64,000 nt of DNA, from contig JAUIMM010000696.1 of the NCBI GenBank assembly GCA_031769625.1, positions 682,001 through 746,000 on the forward strand, in the 5' to 3' direction. Shown in pieces: positions 47,576-61,225 of this stretch (the stretch's first letter is position 1; each line of letters begins with the position of its first letter). Source of the DNA: Taudactylus pleione. Its lineage: Eukaryota > Chordata > Amphibia > Anura > Myobatrachidae. The translations under genes and the position numbers were made by a program. The notes beneath the pieces are model-generated. The model saw nothing but the letters and a program-made list of their open reading frames with translations. It had not been told where the DNA came from and did no database searches.

Positions 47576-50500
47576 AATGCTTGAAGTTATCGATCCATGT
47601 GGTCTACAGATATAGGACTAGTATGTCTGGAAAGAACTTGTTCTGACCTACATTGACACCTAATTTCGGGCCATTTTGACAGTAAGATGGTGTAGAAACA
47701 GCAGGTCAAAGAAAGTATTCCTAGGCTACTTTGGTCCACTTTAAGTCAATGGAGATTTTGATTTGCTTTAAATGCTTGCAGTTATCGATCCATGTGGTCT
47801 ACAATTATAGGACTAGTATGACTGGAAAGAGCTTGTTCTGAGTTACAATCACACAAAATTTCGGGCCATTTTGACAGTAAGGTGGTGTAGAAACAGCAGG
47901 TCAAAGAAAGTATTCCTAGGCTACTTCGGTCCACTTTAAGTCAATGGAGATTTTTATTTGCTTTAAATGCTTGCAGTTATCCATCCATGTTGTCTACAAT
48001 TATTGGATTAGTATGGCTGGAAAGAGCTTGTTCTGAGCTACATTGACACCAAATTCCGGGCCATTTTGATCAGAAGGTGGTGTAGAAACAGCAGGTCAAA
48101 GAAAGTATTCCTAGGCTACTTCGGTCCACTTTAAGTCAATGGAGATTTTTATTTGCTTTAAATGCTTGCAGTTATCGATCCATGTGGTCTACAATTATAG
48201 GACTAGTATTACTGGAAAAAGCTTGTTCTGAGTTACAATCACACAAAATTTCGGGCCATTTTGACAGTAAGGTGGTGTAGAAACAGCAGGTCTAAAAAAG
48301 GGTTCCTAGGCTCCTTCGGTCCACTTTAAGTCAATGGAGATTATTATTTGCATTAAATGCTTGCAGTTATCCATCCATGTGGTCTACAATTATTTGATTA
48401 GTATGGCTGGAAAGAGCTTGTTCTGAGTTACAATCACACAAAATTTTGGGCCATTTTGACAGTAAGGTGGTGTAGAAACAGCAGGTCAAAGAAAGGGTTC
48501 CTAGGCTCCTTCGCTCCACTTTAAGTCAATGGAGATTTTAATTTGCTTTAAATGCTTGAAGTTATCGATCCATGTGGTCTACAATTATAGGACTAGTATG
48601 ACTGGAAAGAGCTTGTTCTGAGCTACATTGACACCAAATTTCGGGCCATTTTGATCAGAAGGTGGTGTAGAAACAGCAGGTTAAAGAAAGTATTCCTAGG
48701 CTACTTCTGTCCACTTTAAGTCAATGGAGATTTTAATTTGCTTTAAATGCTTGCAGTTATCGATCCATGTGGTCTACAATTATAGGACTAGTATGACTGG
48801 AAAGAGCTTGTTCTGAGCTACATTGACACCAAATTTCGGGCCATTTTGACAGTAAGATGGTGTAGAAACAGCAGGTCAAAGAAAGTATTCCTAGGCTACT
48901 TTGGTCCACTTTAAGTCAATGGAGATTTTGATTTGCTTTAAATGCTTGCAGTTATCGATCCATGTGGTCTACAATTATAGGACTAGTATGACTGGAAAGA
49001 GCTTGTTCTGAGTTACAATCACACAAAATTTCTGGCCAACTTGACAGTAAGGTGGTGTAGAAACAGCAGGTCAAAGAAAGTATTCCTAGGCTACTTCGGT
49101 CCACTTTAAGTCAATGGAGATTTTTATTTGCTTTAAATGCTTGCAGTTATCCATCCATGTTGTCTACAATTATTGGATTAGTATGGCTGGAAAGAGCTTG
49201 TTCTGAGCTACATTGACACCAAATTTCGGGCCATTTTGATCAGAAGGTGGTGTAGAAACAGCAGGTCAAAGAAAGTATTCCTAGGCTACTTCGGTCCACT
49301 TTAAGTCAATGGAGATTTTTATTTGCTTTAAATGCTTGCAGTTATCGATGCATGTGGTCTACAATTATAGAACTAGTATGACTGGGAAGAGCTTGTTCTG
49401 AGTTACAATCACACAAAATTTTGGGCCATTTTGACAGTAAGGTGGTGTAGAAACAGCAGGTCAAAGAAAGGGTTCCTAGGCTCCTTCGCTCCACTTTAAG
49501 TCAATGGAGATTTTAATTTGCTTTAAATGCTTGCAGTTATCGATCCATGTGGTCTACAATTATAGGACTAGTATGACTGGAAAGAGCTTGTTCTGAGCTA
49601 CATTGACACCAAATTTCGGGCCATTTTGATCAGAAGGTGGTGTAGAAACAGCAGGTTAAAGAAAGTATTCCTAGGCTACTTCTGTCCACTTTAAGTCAAT
49701 GGAGATTTTAATTTGCTTTAAATGCTTGCAGTTATCGATCCATGTGGTCTACAATTATAGGACTAGTATGACTGGAAAGAGCTTGTTCTGAGCTACATTG
49801 ACACCAAATTTCGGGCCATTTTGACAGTAAGATGGTGTAGAAACAGCAGGTCAAAGAAAGTATTCCTAGGCTACTTTGGTCCACTTTAAGTCAATGGAGA
49901 TTTTGATTTGCTTTAAATGCTTGCAGTTATCGATCCATGTGGTCTACAATTATAGGACTAGTATGACTGGAAAGAGCTTGTTCTGAGTTACAATCACACA
50001 AAATTTCGGGCCATTTTGACAGTAAGGTGGTGTAGAAACAGCAGGTCAAAGAAAGTATTCCTAGACTACTTCGGTCCACTTTAAGTCAATGGAGATTTTT
50101 ATTTGCTTTAAATGCTTGCAGTTATCCATCCATGTTGTCTACAATTATTGGATTAGTATGGCTGGAAAGAGCTTGTTCTGAGCTACATTGACACCAAATT
50201 TCGGGCCATTTTGATCAGAAGGTGGTGTAGAAACAGCAGGTCAAAGAAAGTATTCCTAGGCTACTTCGGTCCACTTTAAGTCAATGGAGATTTTTATTTG
50301 CTTTAAATGCTTGCAGTTATCGATCCATGTGGTCTACAATTATAGGACTAGTATGACTGGAAAAAGCTTGTTCTGAGTTACAATCACACAAAATTTCGGG
50401 CCATTTTGACAGTAAGGTGGTGTAGAAACAGCAGGTCTAAAAAAGGGTTCCTAGGCTCCTTCGGTCCACTTTAAGTCAATGGAGATTATTATTTGCATTA

Positions 50501-50890
50501 AATGCTTGCAGTTATCCATCCATGTGGTCTACAATTATTGGATTAGTATGGCTGGAAAGAGCTTGTTCTGAGCTACATTGACACCAAATTTTGGGCCATT
50601 TTGACAGAAAGGTGGTGTAGAAACAACAGGTCAAAGAAAGTATTCCTAGGCTACTTCGGTCCACTTTAAGTCAATGGAGATTTTTATTTGCTTTAAATGC
50701 TTGCAGTTATCGATCCATGTGGTCTACAATTATAGAACTAGTATGACTGGGAAGAGCTTGTTCTGAGTTACAATCACACAAAATTTTGGGCCATTTTGAC
50801 AGTAAGGTGGTGTAGAAACAGCAGGTCAAAGAAAGGGTTCCTAGGCTCCTTCGCTCCACTTTAAGTCAATGGAGATTTTAATTTGCTTTA
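47576..50890 (+). repeat. 17-monomer unit, copy 1 (3315 bp)
   Basis: The order is D/J H G' A B/C D E F G C D E M G A B C'. It starts with a hybrid that opens as D (AATGCTTGAAG) and continues as J (GATATAGG, TGTCTGG). B/C at 48356 switches from B to C at about monomer position 70. F carries CCAACTTG. Confidence 0.88.
48356..48550 (+). repeat. B/C hybrid monomer, early switch
   Basis: The 5' part is B (CCATCCATGTGG, TATTTGATTAG, GTATGGCTGG). From GAGTTACAATC on it is C (TTTTGGG, GACAGTAAGG, GGGTTCC, TTCGCTCC). The switch lies between positions 52 and 73. B at 51671 shares the TTTGATTAG mark, which identifies the parental B lineage. Confidence 0.86.
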
Positions 50891-53425
50891 AATGCTTGAA
50901 GTTATCGATCCATGTGGTCTACAGATATAGGACTAGTATGTCTGGAAAGAACTTGTTCTGACCTACATTGACACCTAATTTCGGGCCATTTTGACAGTAA
51001 GATGGTGTAGAAACAGCAGGTCAAAGAAAGTATTCCTAGGCTACTTTGGTCCACTTTAAGTCAATGGAGATTTTGATTTGCTTTAAATGCTTGCAGTTAT
51101 CGATCCATGTGGTCTACAATTATAGGACTAGTATGACTGGAAAGAGCTTGTTCTGAGTTACAATCACACAAAATTTCGGGCCATTTTGACAGTAAGGTGG
51201 TGTAGAAACAGCAGGTCAAAGAAAGTATTCCTAGGCTACTTCGGTCCACTTTAAGTCAATGGAGATTTTTATTTGCTTTAAATGCTTGCAGTTATCCATC
51301 CATGTTGTCTACAATTATTGGATTAGTATGGCTGGAAAGAGCTTGTTCTGAGCTACATTGACACCAAATTCCGGGCCATTTTGATCAGAAGGTGGTGTAG
51401 AAACAGCAGGTCAAAGAAAGTATTCCTAGGCTACTTCGGTCCACTTTAAGTCAATGGAGATTTTTATTTGCTTTAAATGCTTGCAGTTATCGATCCATGT
51501 GGTCTACAATTATAGGACTAGTATTACTGGAAAAAGCTTGTTCTGAGTTACAATCACACAAAATTTCGGGCCATTTTGACAGTAAGGTGGTGTAGAAACA
51601 GCAGGTCTAAAAAAGGGTTCCTAGGCTCCTTCGGTCCACTTTAAGTCAATGGAGATTATTATTTGCATTAAATGCTTGCAGTTATCCATCCATGTGGTCT
51701 ACAAATATTTGATTAGTATGGCTGGAAAGAGCTTGTTCTGAGCTACATTGACACCAAATTTTGGGCCATTTTGACAGAAAGGTGGTGTAGAAACAACAGG
51801 TCAAAGAAAGTATTCCTAGGCTACTTCGGTCCACTTTAAGTCAATGGAGATTTTTATTTGCTTTAAATGCTTGCAGTTATCGATGCATGTGGTCTACAAT
51901 TATAGAACTAGTATGACTGGGAAGAGCTTGTTCTGAGTTACAATCACACAAAATTTTGGGCCATTTTGACAGTAAGGTGGTGTAGAAACAGCAGGTCAAA
52001 GAAAGGGTTCCTAGGCTCCTTCGCTCCACTTTAAGTCAATGGAGATTTTAATTTGCTTTAAATGCTTGAAGTTATCGATCCATGTGGTCTACAATTATAG
52101 GACTAGTATGACTGGAAAGAGCTTGTTCTGAGCTACATTGACACCAAATTTCGGGCCATTTTGATCAGAAGGTGGTGTAGAAACAGCAGGTTAAAGAAAG
52201 TATTCCTAGGCTACTTCTGTCCACTTTAAGTCAATGGAGATTTTAATTTGCTTTAAATGCTTGCAGTTATCGATCCATGTGGTCTACAATTATAGGACTA
52301 GTATGACTGGAAATAGCTTGTTCTGAGCTACATTGACACCAAATTTCGGGCCATTTTGACAGTAAGATGGTGTAGAAACAGCAGGTCAAATAAAGTATTC
52401 CTAGGCTACTTTGGTCCACTTTAAGTCAATGGAGATTTTGATTTGCTTTAAATGCTTGCAGTTATCGATCCATGTGGTCTACAATTATAGGACTAGTATG
52501 ACTGGAAAGAGCTTGTTCTGAGTTACAATCACACAAAATTTCTGGCCAACTTGACAGTAAGGTGGTGTAGAAACAGCAGGTCAAAGAAAGTATTCCTAGG
52601 CTACTTCGGTCCACTTTAAGTCAATGGAGATTTTTATTTGCTTTAAATGCTTGCAGTTATCCATCCATGTTGTCTACAATTATTGGATTAGTATGGCTGG
52701 AAAGAGCTTGTTCTGAGCTACATTGACACCAAATTTCGGGCCATTTTGATCAGAAGGTGGTGTAGAAACAGCAGGTCAAAGAAAGTATTCCTAGGCTACT
52801 TCGGTCCACTTTAAGTCAATGGAGATTTTTATTTGCTTTAAATGCTTGCAGTTATCGATGCATGTGGTCTACAATTATAGAACTAGTATGACTGGGAAGA
52901 GCTTGTTCTGAGTTACAATCACACAAAATTTTGGGCCATTTTGACAGTAAGGTGGTGTAGAAACAGCAGGTCAAAGAAAGGGTTCCTAGGCTCCTTCGCT
53001 CCACTTTAAGTCAATGGAGATTTTAATTTGCTTTAAATGCTTGCAGTTATCGATCCATGTGGTCTACAATTATAGGACTAGTATGACTGGAAAGATCTTG
53101 TTCTGAGCTACATTGACACCAAATTTCGGGCCATTTTGATCAGAAGGTGGTGTAGAAACAGCAGGTTAAAGAAAATATTCCTAGGCTACTTCGGTCCACT
53201 TTAAGTCAATGGAGATTTTAATTTGCTTTAAATGCTTGCAGTTATCGATCCATGTGGTCTACAATTATAGGACTAGTATGACTGGAAAGAGCTTGTTCTG
53301 AGCTACATTGACACCAAATTTCGGGCCATTTTGACAGTAAGATGGTGTAGAAACAGCAGGTCAAAGAAAGTATTCCTAGGCTACTTTGGTCCACTTTAAG
53401 TCAATGGAGATTTTGATTTGCTTTA

Positions 53426-53621
53426 AATGCTTGCAGTTATCGATCCATGTGGTCTACAATTATAGGACTAGTATGACTGGAAAGAGCTTGTTCTGAGTTA
53501 CAATCACACAAAAATTTCGGGCCATTTTGACAGTAAGGTGGTGTAGAAACAGCAGGTCAAAGAAAGTATTCCTAGACTACTTCGGTCCACTTTAAGTCAA
53601 TGGAGATTTTTATTTGCTTTA
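53426..53621 (+). repeat. M monomer with 1-bp insertion
   Basis: ACACAAAATTTCGGG has become ACACAAAAATTTCGGG at about 53511, extending an A run by one. It is the only net insertion in the window. Confidence 0.9.
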
Positions 53622-54011
53622 AATGCTTGCAGTTATCCATCCATGTTGTCTACAATTATTGGATTAGTATGGCTGGAAAGAGCTTGTTCTGAGCTACATT
53701 GACACCAAATTTCGGGCCATTTTGATCAGAAGGTGGTGTAGAAACAGCAGGTCAAAGAAAGTATTCCTAGGCTACTTCGGTCCACTTTAAGTCAATGGAG
53801 ATTTTTATTTGCTTTAAATGCTTGCAGTTATCGATCCATGTGGTCTACAATTATAGGACTAGTATGACTGGAAAAAGCTTGTTCTGAGTTACAATCACAC
53901 AAAATTTCGGGCCATTTTGACAGTAAGGTGGTGTAGAAACAGCAGGTCTAAAAAAGGGTTCCTAGGCTCCTTCGGTCCACTTTAAGTCAATGGAGATTAT
54001 TATTTGCATTA

Positions 54012-54205
54012 AATGATTGCAGTTATCCATCCATGTGGTCTACAATTATTGGATTAGTATGCTGGAAAGAGCTTGTTCTGAGCTACATTGACACCAAATT
54101 TTGGGCCATTTTGACAGAAAGGTGGTGTAGAAACAGCAGGTCAAAGAAAGGGTTCCTAGGCTCCTTCGCTCCACTTTAAGTCAATGGAGATTTTAATTTG
54201 CTTTA
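54012..54205 (+). repeat. B/C hybrid monomer, late switch, 1-bp deletion
   Basis: The 5' two thirds are B (CCATCCATGTGG, c-class, TTTTGGG, GACAGAAAGG). From AACAGCAGG on it is C (GGGTTCC, TTCGCTCC, TTTTAATTTG). One G is missing at about 54061 (GTATGCTGG) and the start reads AATGATTGC. Its switch point differs from that of the hybrid at 48356. Confidence 0.86.
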
Positions 54206-54400
54206 AATGCTTGCAGTTATCGATCCATGTGGTCTACAGATATAGGACTATTATGGCTGGAAAGAACTTGTTCTGAGCTACATTGACACCTAATTTCAGG
54301 CCATTTTGACAGTAAGGTGGTGTAGAAACAGCAGGTCAAAGAAAGTATTCCTAGGCTACTTTGGTCCACTTTAAGTCAATGGAGATTTTGATTTGCTTTA
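54206..54400 (+). repeat. Single O monomer linking two block families
   Basis: This is an O monomer with the late variant ACTATTATGG, also present at 60251 and 61811. It is the first O since 32.8 kb, so it marks the start of a different array dialect. Confidence 0.86.
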
Positions 54401-55960
54401 AATGCTTGCAGTTATCGATCCATGTGGTCTACAATTATTGGATTAGTATGGCTGGAAAGAGCTTGTTCTGAGCTACACTGAAACCAAATTTCGGGCCATT
54501 TTGATCAGAAGGTGGTGTAGAAACAGCAGGACAAAGAAAGTATTCCTAGGCTACTTCGGTCCACTTTAAGTCAATGGATATTTTTATTTGCTTTAAATGC
54601 TTGCAGTTATCGATCCATGTGGTCTACAATTATAGGACTAGTATGACTGGAAAAAGCTTGTTCTGAGTTACAATCACACAAAATTTCGGGCCATTTTGAC
54701 AGTAAGGTGGTGTAGAAACAGCAGGTCAAAGAAAGGGTTCCTAGGCTCCTTCGCTCCACTTTAACTCAATGGAGATTTTGATTTGCTTTAAATGCTTGCA
54801 GTTATCGATCCATGTGGTCTACAATTATAGGACTAGTATGACTGGAAAGAGCTTGTTCTGATTTACAATCACACAAAATTTCGGGCCATTTTGACAGTAA
54901 GGTGGTGTAGAAACAGCAGGTCAAAGAAAGTATTCCTAGGCTACTTCGGTCCACTTTAAGTCAATGGAGATTTTTATTTGCTTTAAATGCTTGCAGTTAT
55001 CCATCCATGTTGTCTACAATTATTGGATTAGTATGGCTGGAAAGCGCTTGTTCTGAGCTACATTGACACCAAATTTCGGGCCATTTTGATCAGAAGGTGG
55101 TGTAGAAACAGCAGGTCAAAGAAAGTATTCCTAGGCTACTTCGGTCCACTTTAAGTCAATGGAGATTTTTATTTGCTTTAAATGCTTGCAGTTATCGATC
55201 CATGTGGTCTACAATTATAGGACTAGTATGACTGGAAAAAGCTTGTTCTGAGTTACAATCACACAAAATTTCGGGCCATTTTGACAGTAAGGTGGTGTAG
55301 AAACAGCAGGTCAAAGAAAGTATTCCTAGGCTACTTCGGTCCACTTTAAGTCAATGGAGATTTTTATTTGCTTTAAATGCTTGCAGTTATCCATCCATGT
55401 TGTCTACAATTATAGGACTAGTATGACTGGAAAGAGCTTGTTCTGAGTTACAATCACACAAAATTTCTGGACAACTTGACAGTAAGGTGGTGTAGAAACA
55501 GCAGGTCAAAGAAAGTGTTCCTAGGCTACTTCGGTCCACTTTAAGTCAATATAGATTTTTATTTGCTTTAAATGCTTGCAGTTATCGATGCATGTGGTCT
55601 ACAATTATAGAACTAGTATGACTGGGAAGAGCTTGTTCTGAGTTACAATCACACAAAATTTTGGGCCATTTTGACAGTAAGGTGGTGTAGAAACAGCAGG
55701 TCAAAGAAAGGGTTCCTAGGCTCCTTCGCTCCACTTTAAGTCAATGGAGATTTTAATTTGCTTTAAATGCTTGCAGTTATCGATCCATGTGGTCTACAAT
55801 TATAGGACTAGTATGACTGGAAAGAGCTTGTTCTGAGTTACAATCACACCAAATTTCGGGCCATTTTGACAGTAAGGTGGTGTAGAAACAGCAGGTCAAA
55901 GAAAGTATTCCTAGACTACTTCGGTCCACTTTAAGTCAATGGAGATTTTTATTTGCTTTA
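54401..55960 (+). repeat. Octamer K'-L'-S-G-T-U-C-V, copy 1 (1560 bp)
   Basis: Starts are K' 54401, L' 54596, S 54791, G 54986, T 55181, U 55376, C 55571 and V 55766. Private changes in this copy are AAAGTGTTCC and CAATATAGATT, both in U. Shared marks with the next copy are CTACACTGAAACC, GGATATTTT, TTTAACTCAATGG and AAAGCGCTTG. Confidence 0.89.
54791..55960 (+). repeat. Late-region monomer types S, G, T, U, C, V
   Basis: This stretch holds types found only after 54 kb. S (54791, 56351, 63371) has CTGATTTACAATC with GACAGTAAGG. T (55181, 56741) has an A-like 5' half and a consensus 3' half. U (55376, 56936, 58496) starts like G (CCATCCATGTTG) and then becomes t-class with TTTCTGGACAACTTG. 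V (55766, 57326, 58886) is t-class with ATCACACCAAATT and CCTAGACTAC. U looks like a G/F recombinant. Confidence 0.84.
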
Positions 55961-57520
55961 AATGCTTGCAGTTATCGATCCATGTGGTCTACAATTATTG
56001 GATTAGTATGGCTGGAAAGAGCTTGTTCTGAGCTACACTGAAACCAAATTTCGGGCCATTTTGATCAGAAGGTGGTGTAGAAACAGCAGGACAAAGAAAG
56101 TATTCCTAGGCTACTTCGGTCCACTTTAAGTCAATGGATATTTTTATTTGCTTTAAATGCTTGCAGTTATCGATCCATGTGGTCTACAATTATAGGACTA
56201 GTATGACTGGAAAAAGCTTGTTCTGAGTTACAATCACACAAAATTTCGGGCCATTTTGACAGTAAGGTGGTGTAGAAACAGCAGGTCAAAGAAAGGGTTC
56301 CTAGGCTCCTTCGCTCCACTTTAACTCAATGGAGATTTTGATTTGCTTTAAATGCTTGCAGTTATCGATCCATGTGGTCTACAATTATAGGACTAGTATG
56401 ACTGGAAAGAGCTTGTTCTGATTTACAATCACACAAAATTTCGGGCCATTTTGACAGTAAGGTGGTGTAGAAACAGCAGGTCAAAGAAAGTATTCCTAGG
56501 CTACTTCGGTCCACTTTAAGTCAATGGAGATTTTTATTTGCTTTAAATGCTTGCAGTTATCCATCCATGTTGTCTACAATTATTGGATTAGTATGGCTGG
56601 AAAGCGCTTGTTCTGAGCTACATTGACACCAAATTTCGGGCCATTTTGATCAGAAGGTGGTGTAGAAACAGCAGGTCAAAGAAAGTATTCCTAGGCTACT
56701 TCGGTCCACTTTAAGTCAATGGAGATTTTTATTTGCTTTAAATGCTTGCAGTTATCGATCCATGTGGTCTACAATTATAGGACTAGTATGACTGGAAAAA
56801 GCTTGTTCTGAGTTACAATCACACAAAATTTCGGGCCATTTTGACAGTAAGGTGGTGTAGAAACAGCAGGTCAAAGAAAGTATTCCTAGGCTACTTCGGT
56901 CCACTTTAAGTCAATGGAGATTTTTATTTGCTTTAAATGCTTGCAGTTATCCATCCATGTTGTCTACAATTATAGGACTAGTATGACTGGAAAGAGCTTG
57001 TTCTGAGTTACAATCACACAAAATTTCTGGACAACTTGACAGTAAGGTGGTGTAGAAACAGCAGGTCAAAGAAAGTATTCCTAGGCTACTTCGGTCCACT
57101 TTAAGTCAATGGAGATTTTTATTTGCTTTAAATGCTTGCAGTTATCGATGCATGTGGTCTACAATTATAGAACTAGTATGACTGGGAAGAGCTTGTTCTG
57201 AGTTACAATCACACAAAATTTTGGGCCATTTTGACAGTAAGGTGGTGTAGAAACAGCAGGTCAAAGAAAGGGTTCCTAGGCTCCTTCGCTCCACTTTAAG
57301 TCAATGGAGATTTTAATTTGCTTTAAATGCTTGCAGTTATCGATCCATGTGGTCTACAATTATAGGACTAGTATGACTGGAAAGAGCTTGTTCTGAGTTA
57401 CAATCACACCAAATTTCGGGCCATTTTGACAGTAAGGTGGTGTAGAAACAGCAGGTCAAAGAAAGTATTCCTAGACTACTTCGGTCCACTTTAAGTCAAT
57501 GGAGATTTTTATTTGCTTTA
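55961..57520 (+). repeat. Octamer K'-L'-S-G-T-U-C-V, copy 2 (1560 bp)
   Basis: This repeats 54401-55960 with about three base differences, all in U, where this copy has the usual AAAGTATTCC and CAATGGAGATT. The differences are probably new mutations in copy 1. Confidence 0.89.
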
Positions 57521-58495
57521 AATGCTTGCAGTTATCGATCCATGTGGTCTACAATTATAGGACTAGTATGACTGGAAAGAGCTTGTTCTGAGCTACATTG
57601 ACACCAAATTTCGGGCCATTTTGACAGTAAGATGGTGTAGAAACAGCAGGTCAAAGAAAGTATTCCTAGGCTACTTTGGTCCACTTTAAGTCAATGGAGA
57701 TTTTGATTTGCTTTAAATGCTTGCAGTTATCGATCCATGTGGTCTACAATTATAGGACTAGTATGACTGGAAAGAGCTTGTTCTGAGTTACAATCACACA
57801 AAATTTCGGGCCATTTTGACAGTAAGGTGGTGTAGAAACAGCAGGTCAAAGAAAGTATTCCTAGACTACTTCGGTCCACTTTAAGTCAATGGAGATTTTT
57901 ATTTGCTTTAAATGCTTGCAGTTATCCATCCATGTTGTCTACAATTATTGGATTAGTATGGCTGGAAAGAGCTTGTTCTGAGCTACATTGACACCAAATT
58001 TCGGGCCATTTTGATCAGAAGGTGGTGTAGAAACAGCAGGTCAAAGAAAGTATTCCTAGGCTACTTCGGTCCACTTTAAGTCAATGGAGATTTTTATTTG
58101 CTTTAAATGCTTGCAGTTATCGATCCATGTGGTCTACAATTATAGGACTAGTATGACTGGAAAAAGCTTGTTCTGAGTTACAATCACACAAAATTTCGGG
58201 CCATTTTGACAGTAAGGTGGTGTAGAAACAGCAGGTCTAAAAAAGGGTTCCTAGGCTCCTTCGGTCCACTTTAAGTCAATGGAGATTATTATTTGCATTA
58301 AATGCTTGCAGTTATCCATCCATGTGGTCTACAATTATTGGATTAGTATGGCTGGAAAGAGCTTGTTCTGAGCTACATTGACACCAAATTTTGGGCCATT
58401 TTGACAGAAAGGTGGTGTAGAAACAACAGGTCAAAGAAAGTATTCCTAGGCTACTTCGGTCCACTTTAAGTCAATGGAGATTTTTATTTGCTTTA
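56936..58495 (+). repeat. Octamer U-C-V-E-M-G-A-B, copy 1 (1560 bp)
   Basis: Starts are U 56936, C 57131, V 57326, E 57521, M 57716, G 57911, A 58106 and B 58301. It overlaps the end of the K' octamer pair by three monomers, so the two duplications are nested instead of side by side. Confidence 0.88.
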
Positions 58496-60055
58496 AATGC
58501 TTGCAGTTATCCATCCATGTTGTCTACAATTATAGGACTAGTATGACTGGAAAGAGCTTGTTCTGAGTTACAATCACACAAAATTTCTGGACAACTTGAC
58601 AGTAAGGTGGTGTAGAAACAGCAGGTCAAAGAAAGTATTCCTAGGCTACTTCGGTCCACTTTAAGTCAATGGAGATTTTTATTTGCTTTAAATGCTTGCA
58701 GTTATCGATCCATGTGGTCTACAATTATAGGACTAGTATGACTGGAAAGAGCTTGTTCTGAGTTACAATCACACAAAATTTTGGGCCATTTTGACAGTAA
58801 GGTGGTGTAGAAACAGCAGGTCAAAGAAAGGGTTCCTAGGCTCCTTCGCTCCACTTTAAGTCAATGGAGATTTTAATTTGCTTTAAATGCTTGCAGTTAT
58901 CGATCCATGTGGTCTACAATTATAGGACTAGTATGACTGGAAAGAGCTTGTTCTGAGTTACAATCACACCAAATTTCGGGCCATTTTGACAGTAAGGTGG
59001 TGTAGAAACAGCAGGTCAAAGAAAGTATTCCTAGACTACTTCGGTCCACTTTAAGTCAATGGAGATTTTTATTTGCTTTAAATGCTTGCAGTTATCGATC
59101 CATGTGGTCTACAATTATAGGACTAGTATGACTGGAAAGAGCTTGTTCTGAGCTACATTGACACCAAATTTCGGGCCATTTTGACAGTAAGATGGTGTAG
59201 AAACAGCAGGTCAAAGAAAGTATTCCTAGGCTACTTTGGTCCACTTTAAGTCAATGGAGATTTTGATTTGCTTTAAATGCTTGCAGTTATCGATCCATGT
59301 GGTCTACAATTATAGGACTAGTATGACTGGAAAGAGCTTGTTCTGAGTTACAATCACACAAAATTTCGGGCCATTTTGACAGTAAGGTGGTGTAGAAACA
59401 GCAGGTCAAAGAAAGTATTCCTAGACTACTTCGGTCCACTTTAAGTCAATGGAGATTTTTATTTGCTTTAAATGCTTGCAGTTATCCATCCATGTTGTCT
59501 ACAATTATTGGATTAGTATGGCTGGAAAGAGCTTGTTCTGAGCTACATTGACACCAAATTTCGGGCCATTTTGATCAGAAGGTGGTGTAGAAACAGCAGG
59601 TCAAAGAAAGTATTCCTAGGCTACTTCGGTCCACTTTAAGTCAATGGAGATTTTTATTTGCTTTAAATGCTTGCAGTTATCGATCCATGTGGTCTACAAT
59701 TATAGGACTAGTATGACTGGAAAAAGCTTGTTCTGAGTTACAATCACACAAAATTTCGGGCCATTTTGACAGTAAGGTGGTGTAGAAACAGCAGGTCTAA
59801 AAAAGGGTTCCTAGGCTCCTTCGGTCCACTTTAAGTCAATGGAGATTATTATTTGCATTAAATGCTTGCAGTTATCCATCCATGTGGTCTACAATTATTG
59901 GATTAGTATGGCTGGAAAGAGCTTGTTCTGAGCTACATTGACACCAAATTTTGGGCCATTTTGACAGAAAGGTGGTGTAGAAACAACAGGTCAAAGAAAG
60001 TATTCCTAGGCTACTTCGGTCCACTTTAAGTCAATGGAGATTTTTATTTGCTTTA
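58496..60055 (+). repeat. Octamer U-C-V-E-M-G-A-B, copy 2 (1560 bp)
   Basis: The order matches the preceding octamer. The C-type monomer at 58691 has lost the C-type 5' half: it reads CGATCC, ATAGGACTAG and CTGGAAAGAG, and turns C-like from TTTTGGG on. A conversion tract therefore covers its first 60 or so bases. Confidence 0.87.
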
Positions 60056-61225
60056 AATGCTTGCAGTTATCGATCCATGTGGTCTACAATTATAGAACTA
60101 GTATGACTGGGAAGAGCTTGTTCTGAGTTACAATCACACAAAATTTTGGGCCATTTTGACAGTAAGGTGGTGTAGAAACAGCAGGTCAAAGAAAGGGTTC
60201 CTAGGCTCCTTCGCTCCACTTTAAGTCAATGGAGATTTTAATTTGCTTTAAATGCTTGCAGTTATCGATCCATGTGGTCTACAGATATAGGACTATTATG
60301 GCTGGAAAGAACTTGTTCTGAGCTACATTGACACCTAATTTCAGGCCATTTTGACAGTAAGGTGGTGTAGAAACAGCAGGTCAAAGAAAGTATTCCTAGG
60401 CTACTTTGGTCCACTTTAAGTCAATGGAGATTTTGATTTGCTTTAAATGCTTGCAGTTATCGATCCATGTGGTCTACAATTATTGGATTAGTATGACTGG
60501 AAAGAGCTTGTTCTGAGCTACATTGACACCAAATTTCGGGCCATTTTGACAGTAAGATGGTGTAGAAACAGCAGGTCAAAGAAAGTATTCCTAGGCTACT
60601 TTGGTCCACTTTAAGTCAATGGAGATTTTGATTTGCTTTAAATGCTTGCAGTTATCGATCCATGTGGTCTACAATTATAGGACTAGTATGACTGGAAAGA
60701 GCTTGTTCTGAGTTACAATCACACAAAATTTCGGGCCATTTTGACAGTAAGGTGGTGTAGAAACAGCAGGTCAAAGAAAGTATTCCTAGACTACTTCGGT
60801 CCACTTTAAGTCAATGGAGATTTGTATTTGCTTTAAATGCTTGCAGTTATCCATCCATGTTGTCTACAATTATTGGATTAGTATGGCTGGAAAGAGCTTG
60901 TTCTGAGCTACATTGACACCAAATTTTGGGCCATTTTGATCAGAAGGTGGTGTAGAAACAGCAGGTCAAAGAAAGTATTCCTAGGCTACTTCGGTCCACT
61001 TTAAGTCAATGGAGATTTTTATTTGCTTTAAATGCTTGCAGTTATCGATCCATGTGGTCTACAATTATTGGATTAGGATGGCTGGAAAGAGCTTGTTCTG
61101 AGCTACATTGACACCAAATTTCGGGCCATTTTGATCAGAAGGTGGTGTAGAAACAGCAGGTCAAAGAAAGTATTCCTAGGCTACTTCGGTCCACTTTAAG
61201 TCAATGGAGATTTTTATTTGCTTTA
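59666..61225 (+). repeat. Octamer A-B-C'-O-E'-M-G-K'', copy 1 (1560 bp)
   Basis: Starts are A 59666, B 59861, C' 60056, O 60251, E' 60446, M 60641, G 60836 and K'' 61031. It overlaps the previous octamer pair by A-B. Marks shared with the next copy are ACTATTATGG in O, GGAGATTTGTATTTG in M, TTTTGGG with TGATCA in G, and ATTAGGATGG in K''. Confidence 0.89.

Larger units (their letters stand above)
50891..54205 (+). repeat. 17-monomer unit, copy 2 (3315 bp)
   Basis: The order is D/J H G' A B C D E F G C D E M G A B/C. It keeps separate B and C at 51671 and 51866, where copy 1 has a hybrid. It has a different B/C hybrid at its end (54012), where copy 1 has separate B and C'. It contains the window's only insertion (about 53511) and a deletion at about 54061, which cancel. 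Confidence 0.88.
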
